Part shown: piece after piece, positions 45,864 to 57,556 of the stretch | How the letters are laid out: every line of letters starts with the position of its first letter | How positions within the stretch are numbered: the first letter of the stretch is position 1 | Source: Daucus carota subsp. sativus | Lineage: Eukaryota; Streptophyta; Magnoliopsida; Apiales; Apiaceae | NCBI RefSeq assembly: GCF_001625215.2 | Contig: NC_030381.2 | Span: 34,966,689 to 35,030,688, forward strand | Length of the DNA: 64,000 nt | Direction: 5' to 3' | Program-made: the position numbers and the translations under genes | The notes under the pieces: generated by a model | Seen by the model: only the letters and a program-made list of their open reading frames with translations | What the model was told of the DNA's origin: nothing | Database searches by the model: none

Positions 45864-48800
45864 CTGCACAGTTTAAAAGATATCAAGCAACAGAGAACAA
45901 AAATATAGAAAAACACAAAATGAGGTCATGTTACTGCTGACAAGATTTTGATGTTTCATGGTTGGTTACAATCAAGATCCAACTCTATTCACATTAATTT
46001 ACAAGATTTTAAGAAGCAAGCAGAAATTTTTGGCGGACAATTATAACACTCTAATATCTAACCAATACATATCATAAGAAGCAGCAGAGCTCGGTCGACA
46101 AGTTTGGGGAACCATATGAGTATCTTCAAATTTTATGGGGACTATCTATGCGTGCATAGAGAAGCTATCTAGTAATTTTTTTAAGGGATGGCCATCACAG
46201 GGCATGAAAGCTCTGCCATTGCACATCCCCACTGTATGACGCAATGTTCAATACTCAATATCCTGGCTAACATCATATAAAAACCCTCTTAATAGTCCTA
46301 ATTCAAAATGTTTTTGTGCCTGAGTCCAACCAGTCTTTCATCGCATTAATAGAAGCTAGCGAAGTGATTGTACTGTAGTCATATAACCACAAATTATGCA
46401 TACAGATCCAGTTTAGTAAAAAACAATGACCTATCAACTCATTCACTTGATCTACACACCAATATCAGAAATAATTCTGCTCTACAAGATTTTAAAGAAA
46501 GAAATTGTGCCTGCAAAATAACAATAATTAGAAAGTCTTGCACAGCTGTTAGTAGTAAATTCTCCTACCACGCTTAAAATTAGCTAGATGAATCAGTTTT
46601 TCTACTGTTTTCTATCAACAGACTTCAATTTATTAGGGAGAAAACATTACTTCAAAGCTCCTTACTCCTTCGATGGAGGCTATTTAACAAGGTATTGGTC
46701 AAAACCTTACTAAAATTTGTATAAAATTGCAGACTCCAAGGTCATTTTGCAGTATGCATTAAGTCTGTGACTTGCGCTCCAGGTATTGGCATGATCCATA
46801 GCAGCCAGTGGGCAAAATAATTCAATGAAGGGTATTGTGACTAACATGTGGATATGAGACATGTAAACCTCAAAACAATAACTAATGAACAAGGAAAAGG
46901 ATTTCACAGTAATTTCCATAACCTAAATTCATCAGGAGCATAATATACATCAAATTAATCCTCTAATGCACTGCCAGAAAGGTATATCAGAAACCGTTGA
47001 AACGACGACTGTCAGATGAGGAAAAATTAAAAGGAAAGATCTCGCTGCAAAAAAAAGATCTGCTAAATATAGGTGTGGTGTTAAATAGTACCAAAATTCA
47101 CTATTTACTTCTATTAAAGAATAAGTATTTTTTATCAAGTTCTATGCTTTTATTGAACAACTATGCCAAGGACTTGAGTCTAAAAGATGAAGACATATAT
47201 CTTCATTTAATCTTTCTGCACGTCGCAAGACAAGTTGTAAATATTTATATACATGGCACCCAGTATCAGCACCAGCTGTAAGATAAAAACGAGAATTACT
47301 ATGTAACTACGACTAATTCCTACACATGTGGATAGGGATGTGATTTGAGTCAAATGGGGTTTTTCCAGCTCAACCCTCGAGCTTTTTTTAACAAGTCAAT
47401 ACGAGCCTAACTTTTCGGATACACAATGCCTAGTGTTTGAGCTTGAGCTCGAGTCATAAGGACATACTAGACAAATCCCGAACCTACTTAACTCTACCTT
47501 ATACAGTTATGATCATGTATCTCTTTCTATTTGTATATTATATGATATACAGTGAAAAATGCAGATCATTGCTAACATGGATAATTGACGAAGAAAAATT
47601 TCAATTGAATCTGATACATCAATTGAAAGCAAAATCACAGAATGAGTCAAAGGTGCAGAAATGTCATTTTTAAAGAAGGGTGGTACAGGTACAAGTTGGA
47701 CCGATTGATTTAAGAAATGGAACGTTGCTATAGGAATCACAATACAAGGATGCAGGTCATAACTGGGTCAGTCATCATATGTAGGTAGTATATCTTAAAG
47801 TATCTTTACCAAACCAAATTTATGTGCACGTTTGTTTTCAAGAAGCTGGAGTTGCTTTTGTCTTCAGTTTTTCTTGACTCGTTACGTGTAAATAAGTAGA
47901 AGCACTTTTAAGAAGTTGGGAATGCTAACTTCTCTGTCAAAACTTCTACTTCTCTTCCAAACACTTTATTAACTTATTTACTTCTCACTTCTAATCCATT
48001 TCTTAATTTTAAGGAAGAAATCACTTTTTTTAAGCTTACCCAAACGGCCCCTATATTTTTAAGTGCAACTTAGTTATCATATCTCAAAAAAATTATCCCT
48101 TTTCTATCTGGGTTTTTTGCTCCCCAAACTAAAATAAATCTAAATTAACAATTTCAATAAAAAATTGTACTGGAGCATGAAATTTCTACATTATTATACA
48201 TCTCAATCATAATTATTAGGCAAGATGCTAGGTCGTTTCTCGCCTAATATCAGGTTGAGAATCAGTCTATCTAAAATCATAAGATATCAGAAGAAGGTCT
48301 AAATGGATCTTATGTTATACTTCAAGAGGTCCATGGTTACAAATGGATGCAATCGGTAAATCCTTGGCATACTTATCAATATGGAATCTATACAGCTATT
48401 AGGACTTTGAGATAATAAATTGTTCTTCAAAGCTCCCCTAATAATTTATGTCGTGTTTGGTCAGAGAGATCGGAAAGGAAATAATAAAGTTAGGAGGAAA
48501 ATGAAAAATAACAAGCACGCACAGGCACAGTTTTGATGATGAGACATTAGCGACTGAATATATGTAGGAAAGGAGATGTCATACAGAAACCAGTTTTGAG
48601 TTTTGATGATGAAAAGCTCCATGCAACCACCCACAAGGGCTGCGCGGGCCTGCGGTACCAATCTTTATATACCAATCCACAAACTTTATTTTCATTTTCA
48701 TTAATATGGATAGGCTTGTATCAGTAGATGCTTAGCGTAAATTAGGAGCTGCCGCCGTATGTTTCATTATGCTTAATTTCTGATTCTATTTCTTCACGCA

Positions 48801-49719
48801 AGTCTCAAAACACACAAGACGAATCCCTTAAAAATGGAAACAAAATATCTAAGATAATGACATTATTTACATTAACATTTTTATTTCATTTCTTTTTTAG
48901 CAAAACATATGTACAGTCAAAATATATAGGATATGATATTTGTTGCAAGTGGATCAAAACTATTCATGTTGGGAAAAAAAAGATACAAAATTGTTTCATA
49001 TCTAATTCGAATTCTAATTAGCGCCATTTTCCTAAAGTTTCTAGTATATATAAGAAAATACAAATAGTATTATTGTAACATGATGATTCAAGTGAGAACA
49101 GTTTGGTTACGAGAACAATAAAAACAGTTGTTCAGAATTATTTTGCAGTAATTTTATTTTTTTTAATGTTACATTGTTCTGCTGCAGAATAATGTTGTTC
49201 TCAGTGTTCTCACACTAAAACGTGTTGTTCATGAAACACGACTTAATATTGTAATACAATAATCACCATTTAACACAATTAAAGGGAAAAAAAATATTTA
49301 TATGTAGTATTTCTCTTCTCTTGAGAGTTGAGAGTAATGAGACAGCGGCTGTCGGTCATAAACCGTGACTGCTGAATTTTACTTCCCTTGCTAGAAGTAA
49401 CAACTACACGCAAACTAACAAATAAGCCAGAAATCATGTAAAGGATAATTTCCAGATTATATTCTTTAGGTATTCGTATTACAGATTCAGGTGTTGAATA
49501 TTAGTTGAAACTTCTGTGCTTTCTCAGAATATTCAAGTGACGATGGCAAAATGATAGAACTGAGAAGGGACCAATTGCAACCAAGTTACAGAGGCCATGA
49601 ATTTCATTAACGTCACACACTTCCTTTATTCAGAAAACAGTTGTTGCTAACAATAAGATTTGAAGTGTTTTTAACTCGAGAAAACAGAGAGCAGCCTGAT
49701 TTTTGCCAGGAGCAGCAAA
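45864..49719. other. Intergenic or intronic region without a resolved gene
   Basis: It contains one MITE (47826-48051). A possible small exon (minus, about 48738-48797) reads LREEIESEIKHNETYGGSS then stop after a T-rich acceptor-like TTTTGAG. These might belong to the gene ending at 45739 or to a separate one; no continuous model could be built. Confidence 0.35.
47826..48051. mobile_element. hAT-like MITE related to the 11.6-12.2 kb cluster
   Basis: It shares CTTGAC...GTGTAAATAAGTAGAAGCACTTTTAAGAAG and AACACTTTATTAACTTATTTACTTCTCACTTCTAATCC-type blocks with the right arm at 11978-12205. Ends are CACGTTTG and CAAACGGCCCC. Confidence 0.65.
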
Positions 49720-51819
49720 TCAACCCTGGAGGCCAATAATACCTGCAACACAACAGTGATACCCAATCATAAATTAATATCACAACACAGAAATAAGGTG
49801 GCCTTATATGTGCTGATATAGATTTCAATAACTAGCTACCCTAAGTTGATTTCATCTGTGTTCAAGGAAACCAACGACGAAATAGTGATCATTACATATA
49901 TAATAATATCCTAGCAAGATTCTTCGATTTTAACATATAGTAGATAAATCACAGTTTAGCTTCCTTTTTTGTCAAACTAGAGACTTACCGCAGGCAACCC
50001 TTCCACCGGCATTTCCAGTGCTTTTGCTAAGTTCATGACCACCTGAACATATAAAGGAGTGCAAGTCATTCGACAAAGATTACAATTGTAACATACTTGC
50101 GCTACAAACACATCCAATTTTTACTAGGGTACATGCTTCGTACATTATGACCAACAACTTTCAGTATATACAGTGTTAATCAGAGTGCAAAGAAACTTGT
50201 AAAGCCAAACTACTCAAAAATAATTTAGTGTACATAGTTCATTTTGTTCTACAACTTAAAACAAATCTTATTCTTAAAACAAGTCATATAAAGGATAAAA
50301 ATAGAAATTTATTCGAAAATCCAACTATGCGCTTCGGATAACTGTACAGATATAAGCATCTCTGGCTACAATTCTGCCCTGTATAAATTCAGTGTGTTTA
50401 AATCATCAGTTTATTAACACCTTTATTAACAAAGTGCTACATCTTGGATTAATATTAACCTCATGTACAATACAAACCAGTTATATCAGTACAATTGTGA
50501 TATTTATTCATATTCCACTAGAAAAGAACATAGGCATGAGTAAAAATTGTGCCAATTTGTCCTCTCAGCAAGGTCCTTCCTATTATATGTTATAGTTCAT
50601 TTAAAAGTAGTTTTAAATATGGACTCAACCATCAGCTTGTTTTTAATATTGATTGTAATAATCAAAAAATGCAAAGGCAGTATCAATTACAATAATGTTT
50701 CTACTATGATGATAACTTACAGCTACTCGTGTCAAGACAGACATAACAACTTTAATAACACTGGTTTAAAATGAAAACATAAGCAGGGTCCATAGAGGAT
50801 GCAAAATAGATAACGCTTACCCTTTCCCAAGTCATCAGGGTCAGCATGGACAACAACCGCCCTTCCAATGATGGAGCCTGCTCCAGTGAGAGGAATCTGC
50901 AGCAAATAACCCACATTTGAGAAATCTGGGCAACCAATATGTTATACAAGATGTACACAATCAGACGTTTTCAGTACCTGCTTGTCAACAATAGTAAAAC
51001 TGGCAGTACCTGGATTTTCACAAAACAAATGAATGTCATTTCTTACAAAATTTGTAAATGCCTAATATTTTTTAAACATTAAACGATTTTTTAAACAAAA
51101 TGCAGTTCATCTTCACAAACACCATAGAAAAAACACCAAGGTGGGAGACATGCTAAAAAGATAATTAAATACAAATATCAGTAGTTGGAATGTTGGATAA
51201 TAGCAATGAATATCAATATCAGTAGTTGGATACTGGCAGTGAATAATCAATATCAGTAGTTGGATACTAGCAATGAATTATCATTCAAAGCATGCATACC
51301 ATCTTCGCCAACTGTTACATTCCCGAGGTCACCAGCATGGCGGTTCTCATCTTCTGGGGCACCATGCTCTTTGCCAGCAGGGTTGTAATGGGGTCCTGCA
51401 GATTTAAATAACTGCGGTTAAAGAATTTGTAAGAGTATATAAACAAACTTAATTGTTTCTCTACTTTCAAATTCCCAAATTCATTGGGTAGAGGTACAAG
51501 ATATAGGAAACAAGGAGTGAGATTTACCAGTTGACATGCAACCGTTTGTTGTATCACCAAGGGCATGAACATGGAAACCATGAGGTCCAGGTGCAAGTCC
51601 GGAGACATTTCCGGTCACTGTAGTTGGACCTGAGGAACAAAAATAAAACAATCTCGTATTATACATCATTACATCTTATTTCATAATCTCAAAAACTTGT
51701 AGCATACAAACTACATGTAAACCAAAGAAAAACATTTTATCACCATCTCCTTCCTGGGTAAAGTAAATGGTGCCACTGACTCCGGTACTGCTGCTTAGAA
51801 CTGCAACACCCTTTGCCAT
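49720..51819 (-). CDS. CSD1: Cytosolic copper/zinc superoxide dismutase
   Basis: Seven coding exons (51819-51744, 51629-51528, 51395-51300, 51009-50978, 50896-50821, 50042-49989, 49742-49720) encode 152 aa, the exact usual length of plant cytosolic Cu/Zn-SOD. It dismutates superoxide to O2 and H2O2. Metal-site signatures [18 protein letters not shown]...[29 protein letters not shown] and [13 protein letters not shown] are complete, with both disulphide cysteines. There is no transit peptide (MAKGVAVL start), so it is the cytosolic form. All six introns have GT-AG ends and conserved positions. A 5'UTR intron precedes the ATG and a miR398-like site spans that junction, predicting copper- and stress-dependent repression. 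Confidence 0.97.
51172..51283. repeat. Minisatellite in SOD intron 3
   Basis: Three imperfect copies of AATATCAGTAGTTGGATACTRGCARTGAAT, each about 34-46 bp. Confidence 0.7.
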
Positions 51820-51825
51820 TGTGAT

Positions 51826-52636
51826 CTAATCAAGACATCACAAATCTCGTCTTAGTCAATTGCAGTATCTAACCTCCATAATACAAGACTCTTGCAATAA
51901 AACACAACGTATATATAAATTCAATCTCGATGAATATAACTTTGAGGTCTACAGAATTAAAGAGATTAAATATCAAACATCCATATTCCAGTGATAACAC
52001 ACCCAAGCAATTCAACACAAACTCCTCAAAGGACCTGAGGAAAATTTAAAACCCCGAGAAATTCATCCAAAATGCTCCAGTCAATTCCACTCAGCATTCA
52101 ATTACCACCATTACCAGGTCCCCACTCCTATGCTTCTCGGTTGATATAACTCGCATAAATTACAATAACTAACTGAAATCTGGCCAAATACTAATCCACA
52201 GCATAATCTCATCGTATCACTTAATAATGCTTCATTTCTATCACTTACAATTTCGAAAGTCTTTTCTCCTATGGGATCAAATATGCTATTAACAACTAAT
52301 ACAACTAATTAACTGGTGTAAACACTTTATATAATTTACAAGATGAAACGATATTAATTATACTCGGACAACGAATATACCTAACACGAAAATAAATACA
52401 CAGTGCAAGAAAAGTCAATAACATACGAATCAGCTTAATAATCAAGCTAAAAAACAGTGAGAATCAAAGAAACAGTTACAATATCGAAAACAACACGTCT
52501 ACAATTTACATGGATGATGAAAAAACAAAGAGATATGTGATCGAAATCATGTAAATTATATGTGAAGGGATATAAAAGAGAAGTTATGTATATCATACGT
52601 GTAGAGAAATTGAAGGATGGAGATCGAATTTGATAC
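51826..52636 (-). other. 5'UTR intron of the SOD gene
   Basis: Minus-strand GCTCTGAG|GTATCA at 52637/52636 and TTGATTAG|ATCACAATGGC at 51826/51825. The intron of about 811 bp ends six bases before the start codon. Confidence 0.75.
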
Positions 52637-52652
52637 CTCAGAGCACCCCCGT
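52637..52652 (-). promoter_or_regulatory. 5' half of a probable miR398 target site
   Basis: The UTR exon ends GGGGGTGCTCTGAG; the next exon starts ATCACA (51825-51820) then ATG. The 21-nt spliced sequence agrees at 16 positions with the complement of miR398 as I remember it (target form AAGGGGTGACCTGAGAACACA) and resembles the known 5'UTR site of Arabidopsis CSD1. Confidence 0.6.
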
Positions 52653-52659
52653 GTAGATT

Positions 52660-52677
52660 GAGAGAGAGAGAGAGATG
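52660..52677 (-). repeat. (CT)n tract in the SOD 5'UTR
   Basis: A GA dinucleotide run (CT in the transcript) in the leader; such tracts are common in plant promoters and leaders. Confidence 0.55.
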
Positions 52678-52739
52678 GGAGAGAGATTCAAGGAATAGCA
52701 GCTAGCTACTGGGGGAGTGGCCGCTACATGTTATTATTT

Positions 52740-54800
52740 GACCAATGGTGATCACCTACCGCTGATCAATTGATTATACACGCGCTGGATTTGGATGTGA
52801 GGTGTACGCGATAGGTTATGGTTTGATAAGCGGAATGGACGTTGACAGATGAGAGCGTGATTTGGACGCGCAAAAGAGTGGAGTGTGGTGGGGTGACAAG
52901 TCCTGAGCACGTCGATCACGTGATATAGTTGGGCCGGGCTTTAATTCGGATTGAAAACTTTAACGTCAGGCCTGTCTTCAGTATTAAAAGCCGGTCATGC
53001 GTTTAGCCTTTTACATTCTAACTGTATTTATGCCGGCTTCGCATGGTAATTTTATGATAATTTCTTATTTCTTATTTTTTGATTTTTTATTTTTATATAC
53101 ATCATTTATTTGAAAAAGAAATCTTGTTGACGGGCACATGAATTATAGTTAAATCTTTGAAAAGATGTTCTATGTCTAATTCTTTTAATTTAATATTGGT
53201 AATAGAAATATGTTTCCATATTTCAAAGTTTTTGTTTCATATGCGTAATGACTTTAAAGTTAAAAACAAATGTCTTCAGTATTAAAAGCCGGTCATGCAT
53301 TTAGCCTTTTACATTGAAGCTTTCTCCTATAAAAAAACCCGTAGTGAGCACGATTGGATAGCTCTGGCTCATCCCGAAAATTATTTAGAACAGATGCTCA
53401 TTTGTAAGGCATATAAGGCTGCATTGTCAAAAAAAAAATAAAAAAGACTCGTATTACTATAAAACTGACCAAAAAAAAAACACAGAATCGCATTCATTAA
53501 AATGGGAATCGGTTTTAAAATTTTCAATTTCGATCGACTCGATTTTATGCGATTCAGTTTTTATCGGTTTCAGTTTCAAGTTCGTTTTCGGTTTGGCGTT
53601 GAATTCGATTTTTTCTCACCCCTAATTGGCTAAATCTCATCATACGGGCTTGGGCAAATCACGCATATTAAGTAATGTTAGATGTGACTTGTTGTTATCA
53701 TTGTCATACATTGATTGTAGAAAAATACTACTAAATTTGCATTCATATTGTTAAAAGTCAACATAGTTTACATTGTAGATCATGAAAAGTGGGTTAATAA
53801 ATATAAATATTGAAACTTATATATAAAATTTGTATTGGACAAAGAAGATAAACAAATAATATGAAGAAAAAAATTGACAAACAAAATTATTATAACGGGA
53901 AGAAGGAATAAACGCATAATATACAGCTGCACTACAAAATACTACGGCTGACATGTACCTCAAATTCAAATGAATATTTTAACATGTATAATAAAGCTTG
54001 TGTGTTATAGGTCGTGCTCAAGAAAGAACTCACTCTTAAAACAAAATACTGAATTAGTAAGCTTCTGCGGCAGATTCTTAAATTTTAAATAGATTTTCAG
54101 AATCGAAATCTAAATGCATGTTTTTTCATATCGTTGTGTGTGTTCAAAAATAATACACAAACACGACACTTTTTGTATGTGCAGTTCAGTTATCTTATTA
54201 ATATTGTAAGGTTCTAAGAATTCATAAACTAAGAATTCCAAGAGCAAACATGACTCTGTAGCATAACAAAGAGAAGTCTACCATTTTCGAATTAAAGTTG
54301 CAGTAGTAGTTCATTTCAAGGTCAATGTACACACACAAATAAGACTCTGAGATACGTTTGTACCAAAGTTTTCCAACTTTTATCACTACAAAAATAATTT
54401 GGATGACTTGCGTTTCAATTTTGAGACATTTGAATTTTAATCGAAGCACATGAATACATATTTACCCCAACTTCAATTTCAACTAACTACATAACTCAGT
54501 GTAAATTACTACTACTAATCAATAGTTAAGAAAATTTTAGACCATGTGCAATTAGAGGAAGTTAACTATTAGTTGTTAGCGGATTTAATTAGGATTTTGA
54601 CTAATTGATTGAAGTAGTTGTTTCCCCTGACGGTTGCTTTTATTGTTTAGTATTAAATCACAGTTATTGATTGGTATTTGTATTTTAACTAGAAATATGT
54701 CAATCCGTTAATCCAAATGACTGGGTTTTGAAAAATTAGTTTTTTAATCAAATCTCAATTCCAAATTGTTCACCGCCAAACACCGATATTAACATATTTA
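52740..54800. other. Intergenic between SOD and the AGP gene
   Basis: No gene. It contains a 45-bp direct repeat (52973-53017 and 53271-53315) and a hAT-type remnant (about 54545-54785, GTTAGCGGATT-like blocks). The SOD promoter lies in its first few hundred bases. Confidence 0.5.
52973..53315. repeat. 45-bp direct repeat, 298 bp apart
   Basis: TGTCTTCAGTATTAAAAGCC...TTTAGCCTTTTACATT occurs at 52973-53017 and 53271-53315 with one difference. Confidence 0.8.
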
Positions 54801-55231
54801 GAGTATCTCCAACCCTCACAAGCCCTTAGCTAAAAAGTCCATGTGGCTTTCCAAAATTAAATTTTATAGTCAATATTCACAAAAAATAAAACTCCAACCA
54901 CAGCAACCCCTTCCCTTGTGTATAATTATAGTCATCGCCCTGTGGATGGCTATATTTGTCGATCCGCTACAGATATGTAGCGAATTCCACGTCATCTCCC
55001 GCAATTTATTTTCCTCATTCCCACCGATTACATATCATTTATTACCATATTAAACTGATATATTCTATTTATAACAATCTAAATATTAATAACATACTGT
55101 TTTTAAATTATAGTCAACCAATATAGCCAGTACCATTGAAGCACAACTTCTTACAGGTTCGACAAATTTTACAAAATGTCTTACAGATCCAATTTAGCCA
55201 ACAATTATAGTCAACGCCATTGGAGATGCTC
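54801..55231. mobile_element. PIF/Harbinger-type MITE, copy 3
   Basis: Ends GAGTATCTCCAAC and ATTGGAGATGCTC are flanked by TTA on both sides (54798-54800 and 55232-55234). It lies about 400 bp upstream of the AGP gene. Confidence 0.8.
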
Positions 55232-55639
55232 TTACATAATCAAATCTCCGATATATCTCAAATCTCTAATTTTCTCGGATATGTTCCTTTCGAAAAGGAC
55301 TTTCATAAATCCCGAATACTCGAGACTTCAGAGTTTGGACTCGACTTTTTATCACATATTGGTTTAAAACTGTTGAAACAACTCAACAAACCTTGTCTTC
55401 ATCTCCAACATTGCCACCCTGTATCTTCTAATCAATCTCCCATAATCACCATCCACATGGTTTTATACCCCACCCATGAATCTTTTTCTGACCATAACTT
55501 TTTCATATTCTAAAATCAAAATCATAACTCTGGTCTCTGCCCCTTAAAAATCCCACTTTCTCACACCCCCTCCTCATTACACATTTATTGTAGTGTTTGT
55601 TGCACTTGGAAAAACATATCATTCTTTCTTTTTTTATAA

Positions 55640-56062
55640 ATGGCATCTCTGGAGGCAATGCTTATGGTAGTAACACTCACTACCATGTCTTTTATGATCT
55701 CACCTTCATTTTCTTTAACTTCTCATCAGCTCAAAATAGATACAGTACCAGCAGCACCAGCATTGTTGCCTAATACTGTCCCTGTATCTCCATCTACTAA
55801 GATATCACCCGATATTTCGCCACTTCTGCCATCTTCTGGTGGCGTCATGCCTTCAACTGACTCTGCTTCTATCCCAATTATCCCTTCAACCCCGAGCCAG
55901 AACCCTGATGAAGTAGCCGCTTTTAGCCCGGATTCTGCAGTTTCACCATCCGGGCACTTAAGTGACTCGTCTGCAGTGACACAGAGCATGATCAGGTCTC
56001 TAAAGTTCGCAGTTTTTATGGTCTTGTTTTCATGTTGGACAATTCACAATTTTGCAGTTTAA
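55640..56062 (+). CDS. Classical arabinogalactan protein (AGP26-like)
   Basis: A single-exon frame of 140 aa. Residues 1-25 are a hydrophobic signal peptide. The mature part (about 26-110) is rich in Pro, Ser, Thr and Ala with SP, TP and AP dipeptides expected to be hydroxylated and arabinogalactosylated. It includes KISPDISPLLPSSGG and IPIIPSTPSQNPDE, resembling the AGP25/26/27 group. The C-terminus (about 117-140, KFAVFMVLFSCWTIHNFAV) is a hydrophobic GPI-anchor signal after a small-residue omega region. The mature protein is probably a GPI-anchored wall and plasma-membrane proteoglycan. It is the only plus-strand host gene in the window. Confidence 0.85.
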   Translation: MASLEAMLMVVTLTTMSFMISPSFSLTSHQLKIDTVPAAPALLPNTVPVSPSTKISPDISPLLPSSGGVMPSTDSASIPIIPSTPSQNPDEVAAFSPDSAVSPSGHLSDSSAVTQSMIRSLKFAVFMVLFSCWTIHNFAV

Positions 56063-57556
56063 GAAGGTTTCTGTTGGCTTATATGTTAGTTTATGCAAAA
56101 AATTATTCTATGTATAGTGGATATTACAATAATGCACTACAGTTCAAGGTGAGTGGCATGTTAAGTAGCAGTTGAGTTGATTACTTGATTGGGGTGGGGG
56201 AAATTCCAAAAGTAAATCTATCTGGTCAGAAGATTAATCATTTATATTACTTTTGTCATTGTTTTAATTTACAGATATATATATATATATATTTATTTAA
56301 TCATTGTAATTTGCATATGATCAGTTTGTCCTGATTGTATTACAAGTTCCAAATATTTTGGCCACAGATTGTTATCACTGGATTTCAGAACTTCTCATAT
56401 TTCTGAAACTTTTTTTGATCTGAAATCTGTGATAACCAACTTGGAAGTGTCCTATAAAAAGTTTTACATAGCTAGCTAGTATATTGTTGCTTACAAGCAT
56501 ATTGGTGCTGATACAATGTCTACCAGGCAGTTATCAATACAGAAGCTCTGAGATTTCGACTGCTATTGATTTCATATACTAATTGTAGAGGCTGAAGTTA
56601 TATATAACTGCTCTTGCTATTCTACTTTTACCTGCTATGATTGTGAAGTAGGGACAACATAAACGAGGAGAACACGTCCAATTAGAAAAGCACTCGCCCT
56701 TGGTCCTACGAAGGTTTAGACAAGCTAGAAAAATTCAATGCATAATTATTCACAGAACAAACCATCAAGGATGTTGCATAATGCTACATTTACTTTACCT
56801 CGCCGATCAAATCAAAAAAACGCACGAAGATGTCCATGTTTGTTTTTTCAAATCTAAGATTGTTACTTTGCAATGACTAAGCATCATCTTAATCATCATT
56901 GTGATGTTACATGTCCCTGCTTGTTCCATGACTCCTATAGTCATATATGATTAACACTTTGAATTACCCAAGCACTGCCCTAATTACCTCGTACAAGTGT
57001 ATAGACCCTTTCACGTAGAAAGATTACATCAAGGATATATATTTGTCGAAGAACTAGATGCGAGGATTTGCAGAAAATCAACATTTTAGGACTACAAGTT
57101 AATATCAGAATCAAGAGCAAAAAAGAATAGACAGAATACCAATGTACGGAATAGCAGCAATTGACTTATCCTCCTACCAGTAATGTATCTCGTATTCCTG
57201 CTCATCTAATATAGCATAGGCTTACAGCAGAGTTACCTCTTGGCCCTCTTCACTGTGAATAAATAGTAAAGATAATAGCCACCACCTAAAGCATAATTAA
57301 ACCATGAAGGAATCAGCAGATAAAGCAACAAGTCAATAAGATAATCTTTTGATCAACTCCAACTTGAAGTCTCAAAAGACAACCATAAAACATAACATCT
57401 TTTGATCAACTCCGACTAGAAGTCTCAAAAGACAACCATAAAACATAACAAACAAGAGAAGCTCAAAGCTCTCTGTGACCCTGACAACCAAGCCTAAATG
57501 TAAAGTTCATCTTTGATAGCTATTGCTACATTGCATACTAGGAAACTTAATTTTCT
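56063..57556. other. Convergent intergenic region between AGP and ACP
   Basis: 3' flanks of both genes, a TA microsatellite (56274-56292) and a 53-bp tandem duplication (57344-57449). A short minus-strand frame GGYYLYYLFTVKRAKR ending TAA at about 57234, after a TTTAG acceptor-like site, may be a stray exon; I cannot support it. Confidence 0.45.
57344..57449. repeat. Two-copy 53-bp tandem repeat in the ACP 3' region
   Basis: ATCTTTTGATCAACTCC...AAACATAAC recurs with a period of 53 bp (starts 57344 and 57397) and about two differences. Confidence 0.85.

Noticed and set aside
55726-55989. 87-codon minus-strand frame opposite the AGP
   Set aside because: It is antisense to a Pro/Ser/Thr-rich coding sequence, with no promoter or domain.
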